Shown piece by piece: positions 45,105 to 53,328 of a stretch of DNA of 64,000 nucleotides (its first letter is position 1; the number at the start of each line of letters is the position of its first letter). The position numbers were made by a program, and so were the translations under genes. Under the pieces are notes generated by a model. That model was not told the origin of the DNA and made no database searches. It worked only from the letters and a program-made list of their open reading frames with translations. Source of the DNA: Bradyrhizobium lablabi (lineage in GTDB: Bacteria > Pseudomonadota > Alphaproteobacteria > Rhizobiales > Xanthobacteraceae). Where the stretch lies: assembly GCF_900141755.1 (NCBI RefSeq), contig NZ_LT670844.1, positions 2,108,001-2,172,000 on the forward strand, written 5' to 3'.

Positions 45105-46106
45105 CTAGTGGCTGGCTCCGCCGGTTTCCTTGATGAACTCGTCGATCAAGGGCTGGCCCACCCTGGCGGCGACGTCCTTGTAGACCGGCTCCATCGCCTT
45201 GCGCATGGCGGCATCCTGCTCCGTCGTCAGGGTGACGATCTCGGTCTTGCCGGCCTTCTTGATCGCCTCAAGCGCGTCGTCGTTTTCCTTGGCCGACTGC
45301 CCATTGCCGAAGGCGGTGGCTTCCTTCATCGCCTTTTCGAGCTGGGTGCGAATATCGGCCGGCAGGCCGTCCCAGAATTTCTTGTTCGTCACCACGACAT
45401 AGCCGATGTAGCCGTGATTGGTCACGGTGGCGTATTTCTGCACCTCATGCATTTTCTGGGTGTAGATGTTCGACCAGGTGTTTTCCTGGCCGTCGACCAC
45501 GCCGGTCTGCAGCGCCTGGTAGACTTCGCCAAACGCCATCACCTGCGGGATCGCGCCCAGCGAACGGAATTGCGCCTCGATCACCTTCGAGGACTGGATG
45601 CGGAATTTCAGGCCTTTGTAGTCCGCGGGCGTCACCAGCTTCCTGTTGGCGCTCATTTGCTTGAAACCGTTGTCCCAATAGGCGAGACCGGTCATGCCCT
45701 TGGGCTCGAGCAATTTAAGCAGTTTGGCGCCGAGCGGCCCGTCGGTGACTTTGCGCAAGGCGGCAAGGTCGGGCAGGATGTAGGGAAGATCGAACACTTC
45801 GAACTCGCGGACGCCGATCGGGCCGAACTTGGAGTTCGACGGTGCCAGCATCTGCACCGCGCCGAGCTGCAGCGCTTCCAGCTCTTCCTTGTCCTTGTAG
45901 AGTGTCGAATTCGGGTAGATTTCGACCTTGACCTTGCCGTCGGTATATTTCTCCGCGAGTTCCTTGAACTTTTCGGCGGCAGCGCCCTTCGGCGTGTTCG
46001 ACGCCACGACGTGGCTGAATTTTATGACGATCGGCGACTGCGCCGACGCCGGCCCCACCAGCGCCAATGCCGCGACCGACGCCGCAACCATCACCAAATT
46101 ACGCAT
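45105..46106 (-). CDS. dctP: TRAP transporter substrate-binding protein (DctP family)
   Basis: 333 aa. Signal peptide MRNLVMVAASVAALALVGPA, cut near SAQ. The mature protein has IVIKFSHVVASNTPKG, then KGLKFRIQSSKVIEAQFRSL, where the Arg in FRIQ is the carboxylate-binding residue of the family, and VVDGQENTWSNI. Its closest resemblance is to C4-dicarboxylate-binding DctP proteins, so the substrate is probably a carboxylate. GGGAGGAAAC precedes the ATG at 46106, which rules out the longer start at 46259. First gene of the operon. Confidence 0.93.
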   Translation of the reverse strand: MRNLVMVAASVAALALVGPASAQSPIVIKFSHVVASNTPKGAAAEKFKELAEKYTDGKVKVEIYPNSTLYKDKEELEALQLGAVQMLAPSNSKFGPIGVREFEVFDLPYILPDLAALRKVTDGPLGAKLLKLLEPKGMTGLAYWDNGFKQMSANRKLVTPADYKGLKFRIQSSKVIEAQFRSLGAIPQVMAFGEVYQALQTGVVDGQENTWSNIYTQKMHEVQKYATVTNHGYIGYVVVTNKKFWDGLPADIRTQLEKAMKEATAFGNGQSAKENDDALEAIKKAGKTEIVTLTTEQDAAMRKAMEPVYKDVAARVGQPLIDEFIKETGGASH

Positions 46107-46265
46107 GTTTCCTCCCGCCTGAACCTTACAAAGCGCGCGCAGCGCGGCTCCTAATTTTGTATGCCAGCGGCACCAATACAGAGAAGCGGTGCGAAATACC
46201 ATTGCCCCTTTAGCAGGGGCTTTTTTGTAAGGATTTGCTGCAATGCAAAATAAACCCATCCCTTG

Positions 46266-46359
46266 TCATTCCGGGGCGCGCGACGCGCGAGCCCGGAATC
46301 CATACTCCCGATCGTGGTTATGGATTCCGGGCTCGCCGCGACGCGGCGCCCCGGAATGA
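46266..46359. repeat. long palindromic intergenic repeat
   Basis: Imperfect inverted repeat: TCATTCCGGGGCGCGCGACG and GAGCCCGGAATCCATA in one arm, TATGGATTCCGGGCTC and CGGCGCCCCGGAATGA in the other. It can fold into one long hairpin. Typical of dispersed repeats in Bradyrhizobium intergenic regions. Confidence 0.75.
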
Positions 46360-46405
46360 CAGTGAGTTTCAGTTTGCAAACAACCACGCCAACCCAAGAC
46401 ACGAC

Positions 46406-46580
46406 TTCGCAATCTCGCGGCGCGATACGCCCGAGGTTTGCTGGAAAAGTTCCTTACCCTCTGATCAGAGGGCGCAGGGAATACCGGGTGCGCGCTGCAC
46501 CCGCGGTCTCGTGTGCAAAAGTGTGCAAAAGAAACGCACACGAGCATACAGGTTCAGCGGAGGCAATCCGGCATTCCCTG
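46406..46580. repeat. dispersed intergenic repeat, copy 1
   Basis: Starts TTCGCAATCTCGCGGCGCGA and includes CTCTGATCAGAGGGCGCAGG and a CACCCGCGGTCTCGTGTG segment, ending GGCATTCCCTGCGCA. A diverged copy lies at 55488-55656 with the same block order. Confidence 0.65.
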
Positions 46581-47389
46581 CGCAGTGGTTTTAACGCTTA
46601 TATCGTGCTCTCCCCGGCGATCGGGCTTGTTTGACACCGTCGCCTGCGAATATGGCTGTCAGAGCCCGGTTGGGATGACAGGCCTCCGCAGACTTGACGC
46701 CAACCGCTGAGGCGTCAGGACCACACGACTTCGCCGTCCGCTTCAGCGCCGTTCGTCTGCGCGCCCTGCCATCGCTCACGGATCGATAAAACCCGCCCTG
46801 CGATCACACCTGCGCGCGGGCACTGCCGCGTCCACCGCTCCCCGCCCCAACGTTCGTGACGATGGCCAACGCCCCTCTCTCGGGACGGGATGGCAAATCA
46901 TGTAGCCTGATTTGCATTTCGGAAAAACAGAAATATTTTTGCAAATGGGGCTGGACAAGCGATTCACCGGGCTACTCACTGATTTGCCCGTCGGGTCAAA
47001 TCAGTTGGTCCGTTTTGTCCCCGATAGCCGACGAATCCTTGTCGTAGCAAAGCGACGCGATGTGTCAGTAGCTGACCTTCGCTACATCGGTAGCGCCGCA
47101 AACTCGCCATCCGTCGTCGATAACGCACGATAGGTTCAATCCGTAATTCAAGAGCACACCTCCGAAGAGCTGATCCCAAACGCCGTCCCTTTGGGATTAA
47201 CATTGAACCATAAAGCAACTCGGCTCGACACACCATCGTCACCCCAGTCTTTGAGATGGACTCATGCGCAAGCAAAAGCGCCCCGTGCGATTTGGCAGGT
47301 AGTCTAGTGGCGTCTTCGATTACTTGCTTCGGCTTCCTCCGTTATGGCGTCGCGCGGCTACTCTAGCGATTTTATCAAGACTCTGCGGA
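46581..47389. other. gene-free region with a short repeat copy
   Basis: About 800 nt without a supported gene. Contains CTGCCGCGTCCACCGCTCCC at about 46823, part of a repeat family (46822-46892) also present at 47931-48000. Confidence 0.5.
46822..46892. repeat. short dispersed repeat, copy 1
   Basis: Shares CTGCCGCGTCCACCGCTCCC, GTGACGAT and CGCCCCTCTCTCGGG in the same order with 47931-48000. Confidence 0.65.
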
Positions 47390-47845
47390 ATGAAGGCGAT
47401 GCGATTCAGTTGGACCGGCCTGATCCTGGCGCCGTTGTTAGTGCCGGTGATTTTCAGCGCCACGTTTAGTATCCTCGCGGAGGGGGACGGAGACCCGTTG
47501 CTGGCATTCCTGACGATGCTGGTCTTGGGTTGCATCGTGTCTTATGGCAGCACAATATTGCTCTTCCTGCCTTGCCTGTTCTTGCTCTCTTTGGACTATC
47601 AAATGACTGGCTTCAAGGTCTGCCTGCTTGGATTGGTGCTAGGCGCAGTGGAATTCGTATCGCTGGCATTGATTGCTTGGGGCAGCCGTGGTCCCGACCT
47701 CCCGATAAAGAATTTCTTTGTGTTCTTCCTCCTCTGGGCTGCCGGTCCGGTCACGGCGCTGTTTCCGCTCGCCGGACTGATAACGGCTGGGCTGTATTGG
47801 TGGCTGGGAAAGCGACGGACCGGCCGGTCGGTACCCGTGGAGTGA
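47390..47845 (+). CDS. hypothetical inner-membrane protein
   Basis: 151 aa with about four transmembrane helices (LILAPLLVPVIFSATFSIL; LLAFLTMLVLGCIVSYG; VCLLGLVLGAVEFVSLALI; FFVFFLLWAAGPVTALFPL). Start MKAMRFSW at 47390, with 47399 also possible. The basic C-terminus (GKRRTGRS) fits the positive-inside rule. No family recognised. Both sides are repeat-rich, so it stands alone. Confidence 0.6.
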   Translation: MKAMRFSWTGLILAPLLVPVIFSATFSILAEGDGDPLLAFLTMLVLGCIVSYGSTILLFLPCLFLLSLDYQMTGFKVCLLGLVLGAVEFVSLALIAWGSRGPDLPIKNFFVFFLLWAAGPVTALFPLAGLITAGLYWWLGKRRTGRSVPVE

Positions 47846-47930
47846 TAGTTACCATGTGATGTCCGTTGTGGGGTCAATCGCGACCGAATCCGACCTTGGC
47901 GGAATACGCTTCGCTATTCCGCCCTACGGG

Positions 47931-48000
47931 CTGCCGCGTCCACCGCTCCCCGCCCCGCGTATGTGACGATCATGATACGCCCCTCTCTCGGGGTGGGACG
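47931..48000. repeat. short dispersed repeat, copy 2
   Basis: Second copy of the repeat at 46822-46892, about 75 percent alike by eye. Confidence 0.65.
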
Positions 48001-48236
48001 GGAAAAGATATAGATTTGATTTGGGGGCGAGATCAACGACGATAACCGCGGCACATTGGCACGACGGGCAAAGCGGGGGGTATAGTGATAGCTCCAAAAT
48101 GAACCAATTTTGACCGTCTAAAGCGCGGCTACCAGCGCTTCGAGGTACGGCAACAGGGCAATGGTCGATTTCTTTACTTGCGCGAACGTCGGCTTCGACA
48201 CAACCTAGCTTTGGCGCGTGGGGTGGTACGTACGAG

Positions 48237-49055
48237 ATGAGCGACGGAATACCGTTAATTCCAGAGATGCCACGGGTGCTGCGCGAATCAGCACAACGCG
48301 GAACACTCATTCCGTTCATTGGAGCCGGCGCGTCACGACTTGCCGGCTGTCCGAATTGGTCGGAATTGGCCGACAGAGCATTGCGTTTTTTCGTTGAAAG
48401 CGGAAAGTTTAGTTACAGTCAACTTGCGCAAGTGGGAAATCTAACGCCGCGTGTGAAACTGTCGGTCGCCCTCGGGCTCCAGGCCGAACACAAGCTCAAG
48501 ATAGATTTCGGTGCGCTCCTAGCTCCTAAAGACGGATATAACAACGCATTAGGCCGAAGGCTATTTGGAAGTCTCGCAAGATTAGGAAAAACGTTCGTCA
48601 CAACAAATTATGATTCTTGGCTTGATACAGAATTCTCGGAGACAGGCAACGTCGTATCAAGCCCCGATCAGTCAGTCGCACAATCTTCAACACCAACGCG
48701 ACGTATCACGTTTGACAGCGTTAATGATTTCACTCCCGCAAATCTGAATAAGCCAAACACCGTTTTTCATTTGCACGGCTCTCTCCGCAATCCGAACGAT
48801 TTGGTCATAACGACCAAACATTACATTCAGCGGTACGCCAACGATCGCAACAATCTTGACCCAAACAAAGAAAACCGAACGCTTACGTTTCTAGAATATC
48901 TATTCGCGAATAAAACCGTTCTCTTTATCGGGTATGGGTTGGAAGAACGACGATTTCGGCTGCTCGCTTACAGCACCAGATTTGTTCGTGTACTTTCTGA
49001 TACCGGTCTTGGTGTAGGAAACTTTCTTGGCCATCTGCTGCCCCTTCAGTCATAG
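48237..49055 (+). pseudogene. SIR2-domain protein, C-terminally truncated
   Basis: 272 codons. The SIR2 fold is complete in its motifs: FIGAGAS (27-33), VTTNYDSW (121-128), VFHLHGSLRNP (176-186) with His180, and LFIGYGLEE (229-237). After GLEE the sequence changes character (RRFRLLAYSTRFVRVL...) and ends, whereas relatives continue with a helical sensor region. AT-richer than its neighbours, consistent with transfer. It could still encode an NADase domain without regulation. A large C-terminal fragment at 52267-52878 may be its detached end or belong to another gene. Confidence 0.7.
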
Positions 49056-49200
49056 CGTTGTCGATCCAGACTTTTCAAAAGGTCTTCAATAGCGGTCTCA
49101 AGCCACCATTTCAGGCCGAAATTATCTGGTTTTTAGATAATCTGTAAATCGGATTATTTGATCGACCTCTCTTTTTGAGCGGTCGGTCATATCGCGGACA

Positions 49201-49416
49201 TTGCAATCTTCACGACATCAAGCCTTGAAGGACTTTTTGGTCGAGAAGCGCAAGAAAGCGGGCATGACTCAGGCCGAGGTTGCGAAGAAGCTCCGCCGAT
49301 ATCAGTCCTTTGTCGCGACCGTTGAAGGCGGGCACTGGCCATCGCTCGTAGCGCAATCCCCCTTACCGCTTGTGCGGAGTCTACTCCTCGATCTTGGTCG
49401 ATCAAGCGGTTCGTGA
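49201..49416 (+). pseudogene. truncated XRE-family helix-turn-helix regulator
   Basis: TTG start. ALKDFLVEKRKKAGMTQAEV followed by AKKLRRYQSFVATVE is a standard XRE helix-turn-helix. Downstream of VATVEGG the family pattern (a segment like GQRRIDVVE) is replaced by unrelated residues, so a junction or frameshift lies near 49330. The remaining 28 codons are probably noise. Confidence 0.65.
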
Positions 49417-49630
49417 AATTTGATCAGCCGTTGGCGGAGGCTGAGGTGTTTGCATCAAATGGAGCCGCACTTTTTGTTGGTTGCCGTTTCTCGGATAGAA
49501 AGCTCGAAGCGTTCTTAGGATTCCCTCACCAAAAGTAACTTGAGGTCCGCCACGGGTGGGAATACGCTTCCTGTATTGGCGAAGTGAAGGAGAAATGGCC
49601 CGATAACCCGGCAGAATAGGCGTGGTTTAC

Positions 49631-51016
49631 ATGCCCCATACGATTGAGACCGCACCGAGGAATGAAAACGTCGTCGAGGATAGGACGTTTGGGACCTATG
49701 ATGTCGCTCACTGGTCGCCTGAGGCCGGTGGATGGGTCGGTGAAAACGGCGAGCCGATCAAGTTCCGGCCGTTGCATCCAATGCCAGGGGAAAATTATCT
49801 TCAGCAAGGGGACGGTCTGTCGAGCAGCCTCTCCGAGGCGTCGACGTCCGCATCGCGGGCGCGCCGCCATCGCTTCTTTCCCTTTTTCTTGATCGGCACA
49901 ACCCTAGTCGCGGCGGCGCTCATCGGCGTAGCTGCGCTCGTCAGGCAGGCCCTGCCGACGCCGGAGGCGCGACAATCTTCGGAGAACGAGCCACGTCAAG
50001 AGGTTTTGGCGAAGGAGCCTGCCGAGGCCCGCCGCGCCGTCGATGGGCTCAATCTGAAGCTGCAAGCGGAGGCCGCGACCGCCGCACAATCGCTCGGCCA
50101 GGAGCGCAAAAAGATGGCCGCCCTCGCGCGAGATGCCGCCGCGGGAAAAGAGCTGGCGGCCAGCACGGTGCAGCACGCGCTCGGAGAAGAACGCGCTCGC
50201 AGTGCCGCGCTAGCAACCGAACTGGCGAAGGCGCGGCAGGCCGTGGAGACGCAGGTGGCGCTGTCGAGCAAGAGAGGCGACGAGACGGCGCAGCTCAAGC
50301 AGGCGGCCGAGAGCGAGACCGCGGAACTGCGGCAGTCTCTGCAGCAGGAGCACGACAGGGCCGAGGCGCTGGCAACCGAACTGGCGAAGGCGCGGCAGGC
50401 CGTCGAGACGCAGGTGGCGCTGTCGAGCAAGAGAGGCGACGAGACGGCGCAGCTCAAGCAGGCGGCCGAGAGCGAGACCGCGGAACTGCGGCAGTCTCTG
50501 CAGCAGGAGCACGACAGGGCCGAGGCGCTGGCAACCGAACTGGCGAAGGCGCGGCAGGCCGTGGAGACGCAGGTGGCGCTGTCGAGCAAGAGGGGCGACG
50601 AGACGGCGCAGCTCAAGCAGGCGGCCGAGAGCGAGACCGCGGAACTGCGGCAGTCTCTGCGGCAGGAGCACGACAGGGCCGAGGCGCTGGCAACCGAACT
50701 GGCGAAGGCGCGGCAGGCCGTGGAACAGAAACCCGCTGCTGTGGAAGAGAGGCCCCGTATCTCCTTGCCCGCCTGGGCAAACAATGACGCCTTCGTGAAG
50801 CCCGCCCAGGCCGCAAAGCAACCGGACGTGGCGCCAGACAACAGCAAACCGGCAATTAAACTTGAAACAGTTCCATTACCAAAGCGCGTTGAGCACGAGC
50901 CGCGCGGGCGCGCCATGAGCGCAGACCATGGCTACGGCTGCCAGCACTATCGGACCTACGATCCAGCATCCGGAACCTACAAGGGGTATGATGGACAGCG
51001 CCATTCCTGCCCATAG
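49631..51016 (+). CDS. membrane-anchored coiled-coil repeat protein with BA14K-like tail
   Basis: 461 aa. The cytoplasmic N-terminus (YDVAHWSPEAGGWVGENGEP) is followed by one transmembrane helix (FFPFFLIGTTLVAAALIGVA). A long Ala/Glu/Lys coiled coil then contains three near-identical 53-aa units plus a partial fourth, each with LATELAKARQAVETQV and LKQAAESETAELRQSL. The end, GCQHYRTYDPASGTYKGYDG then QRHSCP, matches the BA14K-like tail of exported rhizobial proteins. A GTG at 49622 is an alternative start. Intact. The role is structural at most (inference). Confidence 0.7.
   Translation: MPHTIETAPRNENVVEDRTFGTYDVAHWSPEAGGWVGENGEPIKFRPLHPMPGENYLQQGDGLSSSLSEASTSASRARRHRFFPFFLIGTTLVAAALIGVAALVRQALPTPEARQSSENEPRQEVLAKEPAEARRAVDGLNLKLQAEAATAAQSLGQERKKMAALARDAAAGKELAASTVQHALGEERARSAALATELAKARQAVETQVALSSKRGDETAQLKQAAESETAELRQSLQQEHDRAEALATELAKARQAVETQVALSSKRGDETAQLKQAAESETAELRQSLQQEHDRAEALATELAKARQAVETQVALSSKRGDETAQLKQAAESETAELRQSLRQEHDRAEALATELAKARQAVEQKPAAVEERPRISLPAWANNDAFVKPAQAAKQPDVAPDNSKPAIKLETVPLPKRVEHEPRGRAMSADHGYGCQHYRTYDPASGTYKGYDGQRHSCP
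50207..50728 (+). repeat. 159-bp coding tandem repeat, three units plus a partial
   Basis: Units begin at 50207, 50366, 50525 and 50684 (GCGCTGGCAACCGAACTGGC in all but the first, which has an A for G). Differences between units are only a few bases, so the array is recent or kept uniform by recombination. The unit length is a multiple of three. Confidence 0.9.
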
Positions 51017-51074
51017 CTCAGTCGGCATTTTGGAGACAAGTCTAGCTGACCATGCGCATTCTGCCGCTATGGGC

Positions 51075-51301
51075 ACCAAGATGCACTGCCCTAACCTCGT
51101 CTACGGCTTCCGGCGCCGAACGCGGTGGTCGCGCCGATCCATCCGAAGGCAATGCCGGTGATCCTCACGACCGATGAGGAGCACGATGTCTGGATGCGCG
51201 CGCCATGGGATGAGGCCAAGGCGCTGCAAAGGCGGTTGCCAGATGACGCGTTAAAGGTCGTCGCGCGCGGTGCCGACAAGGAAGATCGGCTGGCGGCGTA
51301 A
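51075..51301 (+). pseudogene. 3' end of an SRAP gene
   Basis: NLVYGF followed after a small deletion by [18 protein letters not shown] then [20 protein letters not shown], ending ADKEDRLAA and TAA. About 80 percent identical by eye to the end of the intact SRAP at 11050-11712. All N-terminal catalytic residues are absent. Confidence 0.85.
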
Positions 51302-51332
51302 GTAGACAAGGACGGGCTGTGCCTGTCGTAAA

Positions 51333-51677
51333 TTAAATCCGGACATATTGGTGGTGTAGCCCGCCGAGAATTGGGCGGCAAAGAATATGTCCGGCTAGTT
51401 CGACGGCGCGGGAGATCGGCGCATCTTTCTCCAGGGATAGATGCGTGCGGGCCCCATTGTAATATTTCATGTAACAGAGCAGGAGGTGACGGAGGTGGCG
51501 CTCGCTGAATACAATAACGTGGTCAAGGCATTCCCGTCGGATCGAACCGATCAACCTTTCAGCATATCCATTTTGCCAAGGGGAGCGCGGCGTGTTTCGC
51601 CAGAAAGATGGGCACGCACCGCTTCGTACAATAGCTGTGCGGCGACCCAAATCTCGGAGATGGGGTCGAGCAAGCAC
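51333..51677 (-). pseudogene. IS transposase fragment (rve integrase core, C-terminal)
   Basis: PWQNGYAERLIGSIRRECLD, then YMKYYNGARTHLSLEKDAP and the ending ILGGLHHQYVRI are the last part of an integrase-core transposase; the Glu in NGYAE is the catalytic DDE glutamate. The N-terminal two Asp are missing. No inverted repeats could be fixed. It is a relic. Confidence 0.8.
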
Positions 51678-51753
51678 CTCCGTGGCGCTAAGAAGGCACT
51701 CTCGATCATTTAGTGGCCGTCTCTCTGGTAGTTGAACGAAAGTTTATATTGCC

Positions 51754-51969
51754 TGCTAGAGTTACCTCGCCGAGGTAGTCGAGAATGCGAACCGCAATGA
51801 GATCATGACGCGCTGGGAGGCGTTCGCACGCCAGGTGCAAAATCTCGCTCTCAATAAGGAGCCGAGTGCTGCCCGATTGCTCCACCAGATGCGAAAGAAA
51901 TTCCCCGGTAAGGCAGTCCCCGGTGACAAATATATCTGGGTCGTCAATGACGCCGACATGAAGCTTTAG
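51754..51969 (+). pseudogene. C-terminal DUF5681 fragment
   Basis: RNEIMTRWEAFARQVQNLAL then ARLLHQMRKKFPGKA and the ending DKYIWVVNDADMKL match the C-terminal half of DUF5681 proteins, found next to mobile-element genes. The Gly-rich N-terminal part is absent. The longer minus-strand ORF over the same bases is rejected. Confidence 0.6.
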
Positions 51970-52266
51970 GTTTGTTGGAAGCGATTCGCATAATGAGCGT
52001 TTATGGAATGGCCACTTGTGGCGCGAAGCGGACATGGTGAGGTATCGTTTGACTGGTGGGAAGTGCCAATCAAGGCATAACGAGTGTTATGACACCGTCG
52101 TCGATGCCCCTGTTGTTGATGCCGTCGCGCGCCATCGACTCAATGACAGCCATTTCTGCCGAAAGAGAGCCGACGCCTCGTGTATGTTTAAGGCGTCTAC
52201 CTTGACACAGCACGCCCGCCGTCCACCCTCGTTCGCTATGCCACACCGACGAGGCCCACCTATGGA

Positions 52267-52878
52267 TTGCTTGCAAGGCAAAATGTATTCTTGCGGGCTT
52301 TGGATGTAGATGACCAATCGCCTATTAAGCACGAGAGGATTGTGGAGTGGATTTCACTCTCCTACCTTTGGGGCGACGAGCCACTCGATTCGCCGACGAT
52401 TTCTCGGCTTTTTAAGGACGAGGATTACATTCACACCGCCATAAGTTTTTTCTGGCAGGTTCGTGGGGATAAACTAAGCGATGAGCAAAAAGACAGAGTA
52501 TTTCAATTTTGGGAGGCATGCGTTGAGTGGGCAAAGGCACAACGAACCATACCAACTAGGTTGATCTCTCATTTGGCACGGTTAGCCGTTTACGTGAAAG
52601 TTATTGAACCGCGTGAGAAAGCCCTTCTTCTCTTTGTCGCGCCGCATGTCCACACCGAATACAACTTCGATGCGTTCATTGAGAATTTGTCTCGCGTGTT
52701 AAAAAGCAATCCCAGTGCCGTGAGCGAGATTCTTAAGCGTGCCATTGAGGCCGATACGCCCAGCTATGATTACGAAGATAGGCTAAAGAGACTAATTCAA
52801 GGCTTGGCAAGGTCGGGCTTCAAAAAAGAAGCGATCCAATGCGTAGAAATTGAGTTCGAACTTCCCGGGAAAAATTGA
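52267..52878 (+). pseudogene. large helical C-terminal fragment, possibly of a defence protein
   Basis: 203 codons opened by TTG, with no RBS. The text starts mid-protein (LLARQNVFLRALDVDD) and continues with well-formed helices (YIHTAISFFWQVRGDKLSDE; PREKALLLFVAPHVHTEYN) to LPGKN. It looks like the C-terminal sensor or helical-repeat part of a SIR2-type or STAND-type defence protein, such as DUF4020-like regions. It could be the missing end of the SIR2 gene at 48237, separated by inserted debris. Assignment is tentative. Confidence 0.5.
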
Positions 52879-52979
52879 TCTGTACAAAAGCCTGTAGTTC
52901 GGTCTTGTGCGCTCCTGCCGCGACCGCAGAAGCCGAAGGTGACGCGCAAGAAGCCTTCGCGGCCGGTTCCTCGGAAATC

Positions 52980-53219
52980 TCAGAAATCATGAGTTCTGAT
53001 GCACGGCCACTCGCCAAGCTTGGCCTTCGTCTTTGCCCTTGTTAATGCGGCTTCCCATTGTTCGCGACTGGCATTCTGCGTAGGGGCGTTTACGAAGACC
53101 GAATCGGCGACTTTGAACTTGTCGTGCCGGGAGCAATCAAATCCATCGGCGTCGCTAGTCTTATCGAGAGGCTTCGCGATGGATTTGCAGATTGGACAGA
53201 TAACCGTTGCGTCAGCCAT
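52980..53219 (-). CDS. small zinc-finger-like hypothetical protein
   Basis: 79 aa. VICPICKSIAKPLDK near the start gives a CxxC pair, and FDCSRHDKFKVAD a Cys/His pair, a plausible single zinc site. The C-terminal half is helical (REQWEAALTRAKTKAKLGEW). Start MADATVICP at 53219. Function unknown, intact. Confidence 0.6.
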   Translation of the reverse strand: MADATVICPICKSIAKPLDKTSDADGFDCSRHDKFKVADSVFVNAPTQNASREQWEAALTRAKTKAKLGEWPCIRTHDF

Positions 53220-53286
53220 CCATAGAGCTCTTTCTGGTTGTGCGAGAGCCAAGAGTACACTTCGGTCTTATTCAATCAAGTATATA

Positions 53287-53309
53287 CCCTCCCCCGCAAG
53301 GGGGGAGGG
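53287..53309 (-). terminator. GC-rich hairpin downstream of leuA
   Basis: CCCTCCCCC and GGGGGAGGG arms, 20 nt after the leuA stop. No T-run follows. A similar hairpin unit occurs around 55278, so it may also be a dispersed repeat. Confidence 0.5.
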
Positions 53310-53328
53310 AGAAGAAAGAGCAGCGCAA

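Noticed and set aside
45075..46154. 359-codon plus-strand ORF
   Set aside because: Antisense shadow of dctP, with repetitive Leu/Gly/Arg composition and no family features.
47924..48319. 131-codon minus-strand ORF across the SIR2 start
   Set aside because: Covers a dispersed repeat and the antisense of SIR2 motifs; not coding.
50207..50728. CRISPR-like regular array
   Set aside because: Units are contiguous 159-bp coding repeats without spacers. No CRISPR array or cas gene is visible anywhere in the window.
49996..50916. 306-codon minus-strand ORF rich in Ser, Cys and Ala
   Set aside because: Antisense of the coiled-coil repeat gene; its repeats only mirror the 159-bp units.
51706..52035. 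109-codon minus-strand ORF
   Set aside because: The plus strand over the same bases encodes a recognisable DUF5681 C-terminus, so this is the mirror frame.
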